Shown here: in pieces, positions 29,195-36,952 of the stretch
Layout of the letters: the number at the start of each line of letters is the position of its first letter
Position numbering within the stretch: position 1 is the first letter of the stretch
DNA from: Cellulomonas sp. JZ18
GTDB taxonomy: Bacteria; Actinomycetota; Actinomycetes; Actinomycetales; Cellulomonadaceae
DNA length: 64,000 nt
NCBI RefSeq assembly: GCF_009720485.1
Contig: NZ_CP045245.1
Coordinates: forward strand, 3,472,001 to 3,536,000
Direction of reading: 5' to 3'
Made by a program: the position numbers and the translations under genes
The notes under the pieces: generated by a model
The model's database searches: none
What the model was told of the DNA's origin: nothing
Seen by the model: the letters and a program-made list of their open reading frames with translations, nothing else

Positions 29195-32146
29195 TCAGGC
29201 CGTCGCCGACCGCTCCGGCAGGTGCGCCGCCAGCAGCTCGGCGAGGTGCACGCCCTGCACGCCCGCGAGGTGGTCGGCCTGCGTCCGGCACGAGTAGCCG
29301 TCGGCGAGGAACACGTCGCCCGGCTGCGCGTCCCGCAGCGCCGGCAGCAGCGACGCCTCCGCGACCGCGACCGACACGTCGTAGTGCCCCTTCTCCATGC
29401 CGAAGTTGCCCGCGAGCCCGCAGCACCCGGCCAGCGCGGAGAACTGCGCGCCCGCCTGCGTGAGCAGGCGGCGGTCCGCGGTGTACGTCATGACGGAGTG
29501 GTGGTGGCAGTGCGGCTGGACGACGGCCGTGACGTCGGACAGGTCCGGCAGCGACCAGCGGTCCCCCGGGCCGACGGGCGCGGGCGCCATGAGCAGCTCG
29601 GCGAGCGTGCGCGTCTCGCGGGCGACGGCCTTCGCGCGTGGGTCGTCGGGGAGCAGGTCGAGCAGGTCGCTGCGCAGCACCGCGGTGCAGGACGGCTCCA
29701 GGCCGACGATCGGCACGCCGTTGACCGCGAACGGGCCGAGCACCTCGAGCAGGTGCGAGAGCCGCCTGCGCGCGCCGTCGAGCTGCCCGGTGCTGATCCA
29801 CGTGAGGCCGCAGCACGCGTCGTGGTCCGGGACCAGCACCTCGTAGCCGGCGTCCCGCAGGACGCGCACGGCCGCGTGCGGCACGGACGGCGACAGCGTG
29901 TCGCTGAACGAGTCGGTCCACAGCACGACGGGCGGACGCCGGCCGCCGGCCGACGCACCCTCGGGCGCCGTCGGCAGACCGTCGGCCGCCGCCGACCCCA
30001 CCACCCGCACGTCGCCGGACCGGGCACCCGCCGTCCGCGACCACGCGCGGAACGGCACGGACGCGAACGAGACCATCGTGCGGCGCGTGTCCATGCCGCC
30101 CGCCGCGAGCACCGCCTTCGCGAGCGGCCGCACGCGCAGCACGGCGTTCGCGAGCGACGCGAGCCCCGGCAGCCCGGTGACCAGCCGCGTCCAGCGCGGC
30201 AACCACCCCAGCGCGTAGTGGTTCACCGGCCGCAGCCGGCCGCGGTACGTGCGGTGCAGGACCTCGGACTTGTACTGCGCCATGTCGACGCCCGCGGGGC
30301 AGTCGGACGAGCACGCCTTGCAGGACAGGCACAGGTCGAGCACGTCGTGCACCTCGGGGGACGACCAGCCCTTCGTCACCAGCGTGCCGTTCGCCATCTC
30401 CTGCAGCACGCGCGCCCGGCCGCGGGTGGAGTCCCGCTCGTCCTTGGTGGCCAGGTACGACGGGCACATGAACCCGCCGGCCGCGCGGTTGTCGGCGCGG
30501 CACTTGCCGACGCCGACGCAGCGGTGCACGGCCGTCGTCATGTCGCCGCCGTCGTGCGCGAAGGCGAACCCGCCGGAGCCCGCGAGCAGCGGGCGGGCGG
30601 CCGGGCGGCGCAGGTCGGCGTCGAGCGGGTTCGGCCGCACGAGGACGCCGGGGTTGAGCAGGTCGCGCGGGTCGAACAGGTCCTTGACCGCCCCGAACAG
30701 GTTGATCGCGCGCTCGGAGTACATGACCGGCAGCAGCTCCGAGCGGGCCCGCCCGTCGCCGTGCTCCCCCGACAGCGAGCCGCCGTGCGCGGCGACCAGC
30801 GCCGCCGCGTCCTCCATGAACGCGCGCAGCGGCTGCCCGGACTCCACCAGGGGCATGTCGATGCGCAGGTGCACGCACCCGTCGCCGAAGTGCCCGTACG
30901 CGAGCCCGTCCACCCGGTGGGAGGCCATGAGGGCCTCGAGCTCGCGCAGGTACGCCCCGAGCCGCTCCGGCGGCACCGCCGAGTCCTCGAAGCCCGGCCA
31001 GGCCTGCTCCCCCGCCGGCGTGCGCCCGCCGAGGCCCGCACCGTCCTCGCGGATCCGCCACATCGCCGCGGCCTGCGGCCCGGGCGGGAAGATGCCGACC
31101 GCGTCGGTGCCCGCGTCGGCCGCGAGCGCGCGGGCGCTCGCCATCGCCTCGTCGAGCGTCTCGCCGCCGACCTCGACCATCATCCAGCCCGCACCCGGCG
31201 GCAGGTCGGGCACGGCCGACGCGCCCCGGACCCGCCGCACGACGTCGACGAGCCGGGCGTCCATGCCCTCCACGGCGAGCGGCCGGTGGGCGAGCAGCGC
31301 GGGGACCGCGTCGGCGGCCGACGGCATGTCCGGGTAGCCGAGCACGACGAGCACCGGCGCGGACGGCACCGGCACGAGCCGCACGGTCGCGCCGAGCAGC
31401 GTGACGAGCGTGCCCTCGGTGCCGACCAGGGCCTTCGCCAGGTCGGTGCCGTTCTCGGGCAGCAGGTGCTCGAGCGAGTACCCCGACACCTGCCGCGTGA
31501 ACCGGCCGAGCTCGGTGCGGATCACCTCCAGGCCGCCGCGCACGAGGCCGTCCAGTCCCGGCACGACGTCCAGGGCGCCGGCGCCGGAGCGCGCGGTGAA
31601 GCGCCGGCCCGTGCCGTCGACGACGTCGAGGTCCACCACGTTGTCCGCGGTGCGCCCGAACGCCACCGCGCGCGGGCCGCACGCGTTGTTGCCGATCATC
31701 CCGCCGAGCGTCGCGCGCGCCTGCGTCGACGGGTCGGGCCCGAAGCGCAGGCCGTGCGGCGCGGCCGCGCGCTGCAGCGCGGACATGACGACACCCGGCT
31801 CGACCCGCGCGGTCCGCGCCTCGGGGTCGATCTCGAGCACGCGGTTCACGTGGCGGGAGAAGTCCAGGACGATCCCGGTACCGACGGCGTTGCCGGCCAC
31901 GGACGTGCCGCCACCGCGCGAGGTGACCGGCGTCCCCGTCTCCCGCGCGACGTGCAGGGTCGCGAGCACGTCGTCGGTGTCCCGGGGGAACACCACGACC
32001 CGCGGGACGACGCGGTAGTTCGACGCGTCGGTGGAGTACTCGGCGCGCCGGCGCGTCGAGTCGTCCACCACGCCGCGGACGACACCCGTCAGCGCCTGCA
32101 CCACGTCCCGGACGTCCGCACCGGGCCTCTCGGTCGTCACAGCCAC
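29195..32146 (-). CDS. FAD-linked D-2-hydroxyacid (D-lactate/glycolate) dehydrogenase fused to Fe-S / CCG domains
   Basis: A 983-residue flavo-iron-sulfur protein resembling D-lactate dehydrogenases of the YdiJ/Dld-II type, probably passing electrons to quinone at the membrane. Residues about 20-230 are the PCMH FAD domain (RGGGTSVAGNAVGTGIVLD, TLGGMIGNNACGPRAVAFG). The FAD-linked oxidase C-terminal domain follows (LAYGHFGDGCVHLRID, SGEHGDGRARSELLP). Next come two 4Fe-4S binding clusters (CVGVGKCRADN..., CLSCKACSSDCPAGVDM) and two CCG modules (DHDACCGLTW, LAGCCGLAGNFGMEKG). All three parts that are separate LldE/F/G- or GlcD/E/F-like subunits elsewhere are present in one chain. The GTG used gives VAVTTERPGAD; a second GTG two codons in is possible. 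Confidence 0.92.
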   Translation of the reverse strand: MAVTTERPGADVRDVVQALTGVVRGVVDDSTRRRAEYSTDASNYRVVPRVVVFPRDTDDVLATLHVARETGTPVTSRGGGTSVAGNAVGTGIVLDFSRHVNRVLEIDPEARTARVEPGVVMSALQRAAAPHGLRFGPDPSTQARATLGGMIGNNACGPRAVAFGRTADNVVDLDVVDGTGRRFTARSGAGALDVVPGLDGLVRGGLEVIRTELGRFTRQVSGYSLEHLLPENGTDLAKALVGTEGTLVTLLGATVRLVPVPSAPVLVVLGYPDMPSAADAVPALLAHRPLAVEGMDARLVDVVRRVRGASAVPDLPPGAGWMMVEVGGETLDEAMASARALAADAGTDAVGIFPPGPQAAAMWRIREDGAGLGGRTPAGEQAWPGFEDSAVPPERLGAYLRELEALMASHRVDGLAYGHFGDGCVHLRIDMPLVESGQPLRAFMEDAAALVAAHGGSLSGEHGDGRARSELLPVMYSERAINLFGAVKDLFDPRDLLNPGVLVRPNPLDADLRRPAARPLLAGSGGFAFAHDGGDMTTAVHRCVGVGKCRADNRAAGGFMCPSYLATKDERDSTRGRARVLQEMANGTLVTKGWSSPEVHDVLDLCLSCKACSSDCPAGVDMAQYKSEVLHRTYRGRLRPVNHYALGWLPRWTRLVTGLPGLASLANAVLRVRPLAKAVLAAGGMDTRRTMVSFASVPFRAWSRTAGARSGDVRVVGSAAADGLPTAPEGASAGGRRPPVVLWTDSFSDTLSPSVPHAAVRVLRDAGYEVLVPDHDACCGLTWISTGQLDGARRRLSHLLEVLGPFAVNGVPIVGLEPSCTAVLRSDLLDLLPDDPRAKAVARETRTLAELLMAPAPVGPGDRWSLPDLSDVTAVVQPHCHHHSVMTYTADRRLLTQAGAQFSALAGCCGLAGNFGMEKGHYDVSVAVAEASLLPALRDAQPGDVFLADGYSCRTQADHLAGVQGVHLAELLAAHLPERSATA

Positions 32147-32222
32147 GGGCGGCAGTCTCCCACCCCGCGCCCGGGGCCTGCGCCGGGCGTCCGGCGCGGC
32201 CCCGGGCGCGGGGGCGGGGCGG

Positions 32223-32663
32223 TCAGGACTCGAGCTGCGCGTCGAGCGTGATCGTCGTGCCGGTGAGCGCCTTGCTCACCGGGCAGCCGACCTTGGCGCC
32301 CTCGGCGGCCTCGCGGAAGCCGGCCTCGTCGATGCCGGGGACCTCGCCACGGACCTTCAGCGCGATGCCCGAGATGTGGAAGCCGCCGGCCGGGTCCGGC
32401 TCGAGCGTGACGTCGGCCGTCACCTCGAGCGACTCGGGCGCGTGGCCCTTCTCGCCGAGCAGCGCGGAGAGCTGCATCGCGAAGCAGGACGAGTGCGCGG
32501 CGGCGATGAGCTCCTCGGGGCTCGTCGTGCCGCCGGCCTCGTCCGCGGCCCGCTTCGGGAACGACACGTCGTACGTGCCGACGCGGGAGCTGGAGAGCTC
32601 GACCTGGCCGCTGCCCTCCTGCAGGGAACCGTTCCAGGCGGTGCGTGCGGTGCGCGTGGGCAT
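32223..32663 (-). CDS. OsmC family peroxiredoxin
   Basis: A 146-residue thiol-dependent hydroperoxide reductase of the OsmC branch. The two redox cysteines are in SPEELIAAAHSSCFAMQLS and KVGCPVSKALTGTTITLDA. The N-terminal RTARTAWNGSLQEGSGQVEL block and the FPKRAADEAGGTTSPEE loop, with the catalytic Arg region, match OsmC rather than Ohr. The ATG follows GAGGAGTCCC. The gene is alone on its strand between the dehydrogenase and an AAA ATPase and presumably has a stress-inducible promoter in the 116 bases upstream. Confidence 0.93.
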   Translation of the reverse strand: MPTRTARTAWNGSLQEGSGQVELSSSRVGTYDVSFPKRAADEAGGTTSPEELIAAAHSSCFAMQLSALLGEKGHAPESLEVTADVTLEPDPAGGFHISGIALKVRGEVPGIDEAGFREAAEGAKVGCPVSKALTGTTITLDAQLES

Positions 32664-32779
32664 GGGACTCCTCGGTGTGCCGGGGTGAGGCGAGGGCGCC
32701 GCCCGGCGGCCCGCGCCGCGGGACGCGCGGCGCGCGCCCCGGACCCAACCTAGGAGCCGACCGCGGCGCGCGCGAGGGG

Positions 32780-33951
32780 TCAGCGCGCGCGCTCGAGGTG
32801 GGCGGAGACGACGTGCGTCGGCGCGCCCGCCTCCCGCAGCGCCCACGCGGCGCGTGCGTGCAGGGCGCGCCGCTCCTCCGGCTCCAGCCCCGCGTAGAGG
32901 CCCGCGCGCACGAGGTCGTGGCGGAAGACCAGCCGGTCGCCGCGCGCGTGCACGACCCCGGCGGCGAGCCCGTGCCGCAGCGTCCGCCAGCACTCGGTGA
33001 CGGGCTCCCCCGCGAGCGCGGCCAGGTCCCCCACGACGAAGGACGAGCCCAGCACCGACGCGCGCCCGAGCAGGGCGAGCACGCTCGGCCCCAGGTGCTC
33101 GACGTGCGCCCGGCCCACGCGGTCCAGGTCCTCGAGCCACCCGGTGCCGACCGCCTCGACGACACCGTCGCGCTGCTCGAGCACGCCGCAGGCCTGCGCG
33201 GTGCGGACCACCTCGACGACGAGCCGCGGGTTGCCCCCGTCGTCGCGAGGACGCCGCGCAGCCGCGGGCCGACCTTGGCGCCGAGCAGCGTCTGCGCCAG
33301 CTCGACGGTCGCGGCCGCGCCGAGCGGCCGCAGCTCGAGGTAGCGGGCGCCCGCACGCGTCCACGCGGCGACGAGCGAGGCGAGCTCGTCGCGGTGCGGG
33401 ACGGCCCTGGTCGTCATGACGGTGAGCGCGTGCGGCAGCGTGCCCTCGCCCGCGAGGGCGGCGAGCAGGCGCAGGGAGCACGCGTCGGCCAGGTGCAGGT
33501 CCTCGAGCACGAGGACCCAGGGACCGTGCTCGCCGTTGCGCCGCACGAGGGCCGCGAACAGCTCGTCGGCGCGGGCGTAGCGGGCGGGTGCGTCGGTGCG
33601 CTCGCGCGGGAGCACCTCGAGCAGGTCCGCGAGCTCGGCGACCACGGGGCCGTGCGCCTCACCGCCCGTGCCGCGACCGTGGGCGGGGCCGAGCAGCGCG
33701 TCGCCGAGCAGCGCGTACGGCCCGGCGGACGGACCGACCGCGCGCCCGGTGCGCACCTCGAGCCCGAGGAGGTCCGCCGTGCGCTGCAGCGCCTCGACGA
33801 GGCGGGTGCGCCCGACGCCCGGCTCGCCCTCCAGCAGCACGGTGACGCCCGCCCCGCTCGTCGCCCCGGCCAGCAGGGCGTCGAGGTCGTCGAGCTCGCC
33901 CGCCCGTCCGACCAGCGGCTCGTCCCGGTCGGACGGGGGCGTCGCGGTCAT
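32780..33951 (-). CDS. AAA-type ATPase domain protein lacking its usual C-terminal regulator part, one-base frame break
   Basis: About 390 residues after repairing one base in the C5 run at 33234-33238. It resembles the AAA_16 ATPase half of large LuxR-type (LAL) regulators: LVGRAGELDDLDALLAG, a P-loop GEPGVGRTRLVEAL, Walker B WVLVLEDLHLAD, then LVVEVVRTAQACGVLE and winged-helix-like repeats. Two oddities stand out. The P-loop Lys is Arg. The chain stops after the ATPase module, with neither the TPR-like region nor the LuxR helix-turn-helix that the paralogue at 48785-51691 has. It may be a decayed LAL gene or a stand-alone accessory ATPase. The ATG start is well defined. Confidence 0.7.
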
Positions 33952-33990
33952 ACGGCCGATCGTAGGACCGGCACGTCACGACCTCCCTGC

Positions 33991-35265
33991 TCAGCCCACG
34001 TACTCCCAGTGCCAGGGCTCGGGCTTGCTGCCGCCGGCGCGCGCCCACTCGGGCAGCGTCCAGTCGTACGCCGGGGCGTTCTCACGCAGCCACTGGTGCT
34101 CGGCGGTGCCGAACGACTGCACGTCGCCGGCGATGTCGACCGCCACGCCCATGCCGTGGTTCGACGTGCCCGGGCGCGCGCACAGCGAGCCCTTGTTGGC
34201 GCGGCACGCCACCTGGGCGGAGTAGGAGCGGTAGGAGTCGGTGACGTCGAGGTGGTGGCCGAAGTGCGCGGCGAACGCGGCGTCGAGGGCCTCGAGGGCC
34301 TGGGCCGCGTCGCAGCGCAGGCGCACGGACGCGTCGAAGGCGACGCCGCACAGCGCGGAGTCCGGCACACGCCCGTTCGCGAAGCCCTGCAGCGAGGCCT
34401 TCCACGCGGCGCGCTGGGCCGCCTGCTCGGCGGCGACGCGGGCGGCCTCGTCGGCGGCGGCCTGCGCGGCGGCGGCCTCCGCGCGCTTCTGCTCGGCGGA
34501 GGCACGGGCGGCGTCCGCGGCGCGGGTGACGCGGTCGAGCGCCTCGCGCAGCGGCTCGGTGGCCGGGTCGCCGGTGTCGGGGACGGTGGAGGCCTGCTGC
34601 GGTGCGTCGCCCTCGGGGAGGAGGGTCGCGTCCTCGGCGGCGGGGTCGGCGGGCACGGCGGCCGGGTCCGCCGTCGGCCCCTGCGAGGCCTCCGGCGCCG
34701 GGGTGGCCGCGCTCCCGCTGTCCGTGCCGGCCGTGGGCTCGGCGGTGGTCGCGGGGGCCTCACGGTCGACGGACGAGCGCGAGGCCGCCTGCCCGCGGTC
34801 CGGGATGGCGTCGGTCGGGGTCAGCGGCGCGACGTCGACCTGGGCGATGGCGGCCTGCAGCTCCGCGGTCGCGGCGTCGAGCTCCGCGAGGACCTCGGGG
34901 GCGACGGCCACCTGCTCGGCGTCGGCGCGCACCACGGAGGCCTGCTCGATGACGTCGGACGCCACCTCGACGGCCTCGGACCGCAGCTGCTCGGTGCGCT
35001 CGAGCGCCGCGCGGTCGACGGCGGGCGCGCTGCGGGTCTCGTCGCCCTGCCGGTCGGCGAGGGTCGCGGTCGGCTCCTCGGCGGTCGCGGTCACGACGAC
35101 GGCACCCGTGCTCAGCACGAGGCCCACGGCGACGGCGCCCTGCGCGAGGCGCGCGGGCAGGGGCGTGCTCCACCGGGCGGTCTGGCGGAGGGGGGTCGGC
35201 TGACGGCGCGGAGCGACATGCCTGCCGCCCGACCGACGCCGACGGCTCGGCAATCTGTCACTCAC
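33991..35265 (-). CDS. VanY-type D-alanyl-D-alanine carboxypeptidase (M15B) with coiled-coil stalk
   Basis: A 424-residue surface enzyme predicted to trim peptidoglycan stem peptides. After a basic N-terminus there is a signal-anchor helix (GAVAVGLVLSTGAVVVTATA), then Ala/Glu-rich coiled coils flanking a Pro/Ala/Asp-rich linker. The C-terminal M15 domain has the zinc motifs SNHGMGVAVDIAG (His and Asp ligands) and EPWHWEYVG (catalytic Glu and third ligand), with TDSYRSYSAQ upstream. The GTG giving VSDRLPSRRRRS was chosen because it begins just before the basic signal and the next upstream in-frame start lies beyond the likely promoter. Tandem GTTAC/GTCAC repeats lie about 80 bases upstream. 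Confidence 0.9.
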   Translation of the reverse strand: MSDRLPSRRRRSGGRHVAPRRQPTPLRQTARWSTPLPARLAQGAVAVGLVLSTGAVVVTATAEEPTATLADRQGDETRSAPAVDRAALERTEQLRSEAVEVASDVIEQASVVRADAEQVAVAPEVLAELDAATAELQAAIAQVDVAPLTPTDAIPDRGQAASRSSVDREAPATTAEPTAGTDSGSAATPAPEASQGPTADPAAVPADPAAEDATLLPEGDAPQQASTVPDTGDPATEPLREALDRVTRAADAARASAEQKRAEAAAAQAAADEAARVAAEQAAQRAAWKASLQGFANGRVPDSALCGVAFDASVRLRCDAAQALEALDAAFAAHFGHHLDVTDSYRSYSAQVACRANKGSLCARPGTSNHGMGVAVDIAGDVQSFGTAEHQWLRENAPAYDWTLPEWARAGGSKPEPWHWEYVG

Positions 35266-35343
35266 GCGCAACACGTTAGGTGAGTCGGACGATCGACCTG
35301 TGCACTTGAGCCCGGACGGGTGCGAAGATCGTGTGCACATCCT

Positions 35344-35360
35344 GTTACGCGACCGTCACA
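35344..35360 (-). promoter_or_regulatory. GTTACG-N5-GTCACA direct repeat (possible MtrA site)
   Basis: Two hexamers spaced exactly 11 bases apart start to start, about one helical turn, lie 79-95 bases upstream of the VanY-type start codon and 34 bases before the divergent helix-turn-helix gene. The spacing and hexamer match the repeat before the second VanY-like gene and resemble MtrA recognition sites. Confidence 0.5.
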
Positions 35361-35393
35361 CGGCACGGCGTCGCCGGGCACTAGGCTTCCCCC

Positions 35394-36022
35394 GTGCCCG
35401 ACCTGGACGCGCCGTCGACTCCCTCCGTCGCCCCCACCTCGGAGGGGACGCCGCCGACCCCGCACGGCGACGCCGGCGGGCTCGACGACCTCTACGACAT
35501 CGCCCGGCTCGCGCGGCGGCTCGACGTCGAGCACGCCACGATCCGGGTCTGGCTCTCCCGCAAGGTGCCGTGGCTGCCGCCGCCCGACGGCCGGCTCAAC
35601 GGCGGCGCGGTGTGGCGCGCCACGACGCTCGAGGGCGTCGAGGAGCGGCGCTTCCGCCGCCGCCCCGGCCGCAAGCCCCGGTTCACCGCGGCACCGGCCG
35701 CGGCCGACGTCCCGCGCACGGGCCCGATGACGGGGCAGATCCCGGTCGTCGACCCCGCCGCGCGTCCGGCGGCCGTCGCCGCGGTCACCGGGCAGGTCCC
35801 CGTCGTCGCCCCCGTCGCCGCGGTCACGGGGCAGATCCCCGTCGTCGCGCCCGTCGCCGCGGTCACCGGGCAGATCCCCGTCGTGCCGGTCGCCACGGGG
35901 CAGGTGCCCGTCGTGAAGACCGGACGCCACGTCGCGGGCACGCCGGCACCCACGGGCCAGGTCCCCGTGGTCGCGCCCCACGCGGCCACCGTCCGCTCCG
36001 CCGGGAACCCGCCCACCCCTGA
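35394..36022 (+). CDS. Helix-turn-helix protein with TGQ(I/V)PVV repeats, frame broken near the 3' end
   Basis: About 209 residues if one base is restored before the first TGA in the 26-base repeat at 36008. As sequenced, the frame stays open to 36818, overlapping the whole pcm gene in another frame, which is implausible. Residues about 28-85 form an excisionase/MerR-like DNA-binding domain (DLYDIARLARRLDVEHATIR, VWLSRKVPWLPPPDGRLNGG). The rest is low-complexity with six copies of TGQ(I/V)PVV separated by short Ala/Val/Pro spacers (35727-35979). I do not know this repeat from a named family. The ATG/GTG start used gives a short acidic-Pro leader. It is divergent from the VanY-type gene. Confidence 0.6.
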
Positions 36023-36060
36023 CCGGGCGCCGGCCCGCCCACCCCCTGACCGGGCGCCGA
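36008..36060 (+). repeat. 26-base tandem duplication at the end of the TGQ-repeat gene
   Basis: CCCGCCCACCCC-TGACCGGGCGCCG occurs twice head to tail, the second copy with one extra C; a partial third CCCGCCC follows. Each copy contains a TGA in the frame expected for the upstream gene after one base is restored. Copy-number or C-run slippage here would change the C-terminus of the protein. Confidence 0.7.
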
Positions 36061-36088
36061 CCCGCCCGGGCGGTCGTACGCTGCCGTC

Positions 36089-36739
36089 ATGGCGCACCGG
36101 ACGCCGCGCGGCGTCGACGGGCCGGGTGACGACGGCCCCGGACCGCCGCACGGCCCGCCCCCCGATCTGCGCGAGCGCGCGGCGGACGTCGCCGCCGCGA
36201 TGCGCGCGCTCGACCGCGCCGCCTTCCTGCCCGCCGCGCAGCGCCGGCACGCGCACGAGGACCGCGCACTCCCCCTCGGGCACGGGTCCACCGGCTCCCA
36301 GCCGAGCACCGTCGCCGCGATGCTGCGGCTGCTCGCGGTGCCCGTGGGCGCCCGCGTGCTGGACGTCGGCGCCGGCTCCGGGTGGACGACGGCCCTCCTC
36401 GCCCACCTCGTGGGACCCACCGGCGAGGTGCTCGGGCTCGAGCTGGAGCCGGCGGTCGCGGCGTGGGGCGCGGGCAACCTCGCTGCGGCCGGCACGCCGT
36501 GGGCCCGCCTCGAACCCGCGGACCCCGACGTGCTCGGCCGGCCGCGACCGGGCGGGTGGGACCGGGTGCTCGTCTCGGCGGCAGCCCCGCGGCTGCCCGT
36601 CGCCCTGGTCGACCAGCTCGCACCGGGCGGCGTGCTCGTCGTCCCCGTGGTCCGGACGATGCACCGCGTCGTGCGGCACCCCGACGGGTCGGTCGAGGTC
36701 ACGACGCACGGTTCGTACGTGTTCGTCCCGTTGCGCTGA
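36089..36739 (+). CDS. pcm: Protein-L-isoaspartate O-methyltransferase
   Basis: A 216-residue SAM-dependent enzyme that repairs isoaspartyl residues in aged proteins. It has the PCMT pre-motif GSTGSQPSTVAAMLRLLAV, SAM motif I VLDVGAGSGWTTALLAHLVG (about residues 91-110), LGLELEPAVAAWGAGNL, and the post-I segment DRVLVSAAAPRLPVALVDQL. The first 30 residues are Pro/Gly-rich and not conserved. The ATG is at the N-terminus of the only plausible frame. It lies about 65 bases after the inferred end of the helix-turn-helix gene. Confidence 0.9.
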   Translation: MAHRTPRGVDGPGDDGPGPPHGPPPDLRERAADVAAAMRALDRAAFLPAAQRRHAHEDRALPLGHGSTGSQPSTVAAMLRLLAVPVGARVLDVGAGSGWTTALLAHLVGPTGEVLGLELEPAVAAWGAGNLAAAGTPWARLEPADPDVLGRPRPGGWDRVLVSAAAPRLPVALVDQLAPGGVLVVPVVRTMHRVVRHPDGSVEVTTHGSYVFVPLR

Positions 36740-36873
36740 ACCGTCCGGCGCACGCGCACGGGACGGTCGGGCGAACCCGGCGCACCGGGACGGTCCGCGG
36801 AATCCGGCAGAGGGGTGACGAAACGCCTACCGGTGAGTAGCGTGCACCTGCCCGGGGGAACTGTGACAGGGGC

Positions 36874-36910
36874 CATACCGGGTATGACGCCGTGGCCGTG
36901 AGTCCACGGC
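36874..36910. promoter_or_regulatory. Two adjacent dyads before the subtilase gene
   Basis: CATAC-CGG-GTATG at 36874-36886 is followed at once by GCCGTGG-N8-CCACGGC (36889-36910, perfect 7-bp arms). Both lie 43-79 bases upstream of the subtilase ATG. The first is AT-richer than its surroundings and could be an operator or overlap a promoter; the second could be a leader hairpin. Confidence 0.4.
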
Positions 36911-36952
36911 GCCGGTCGTGCCCAGCATCCATCCGACACCCGGGATGAGCCC

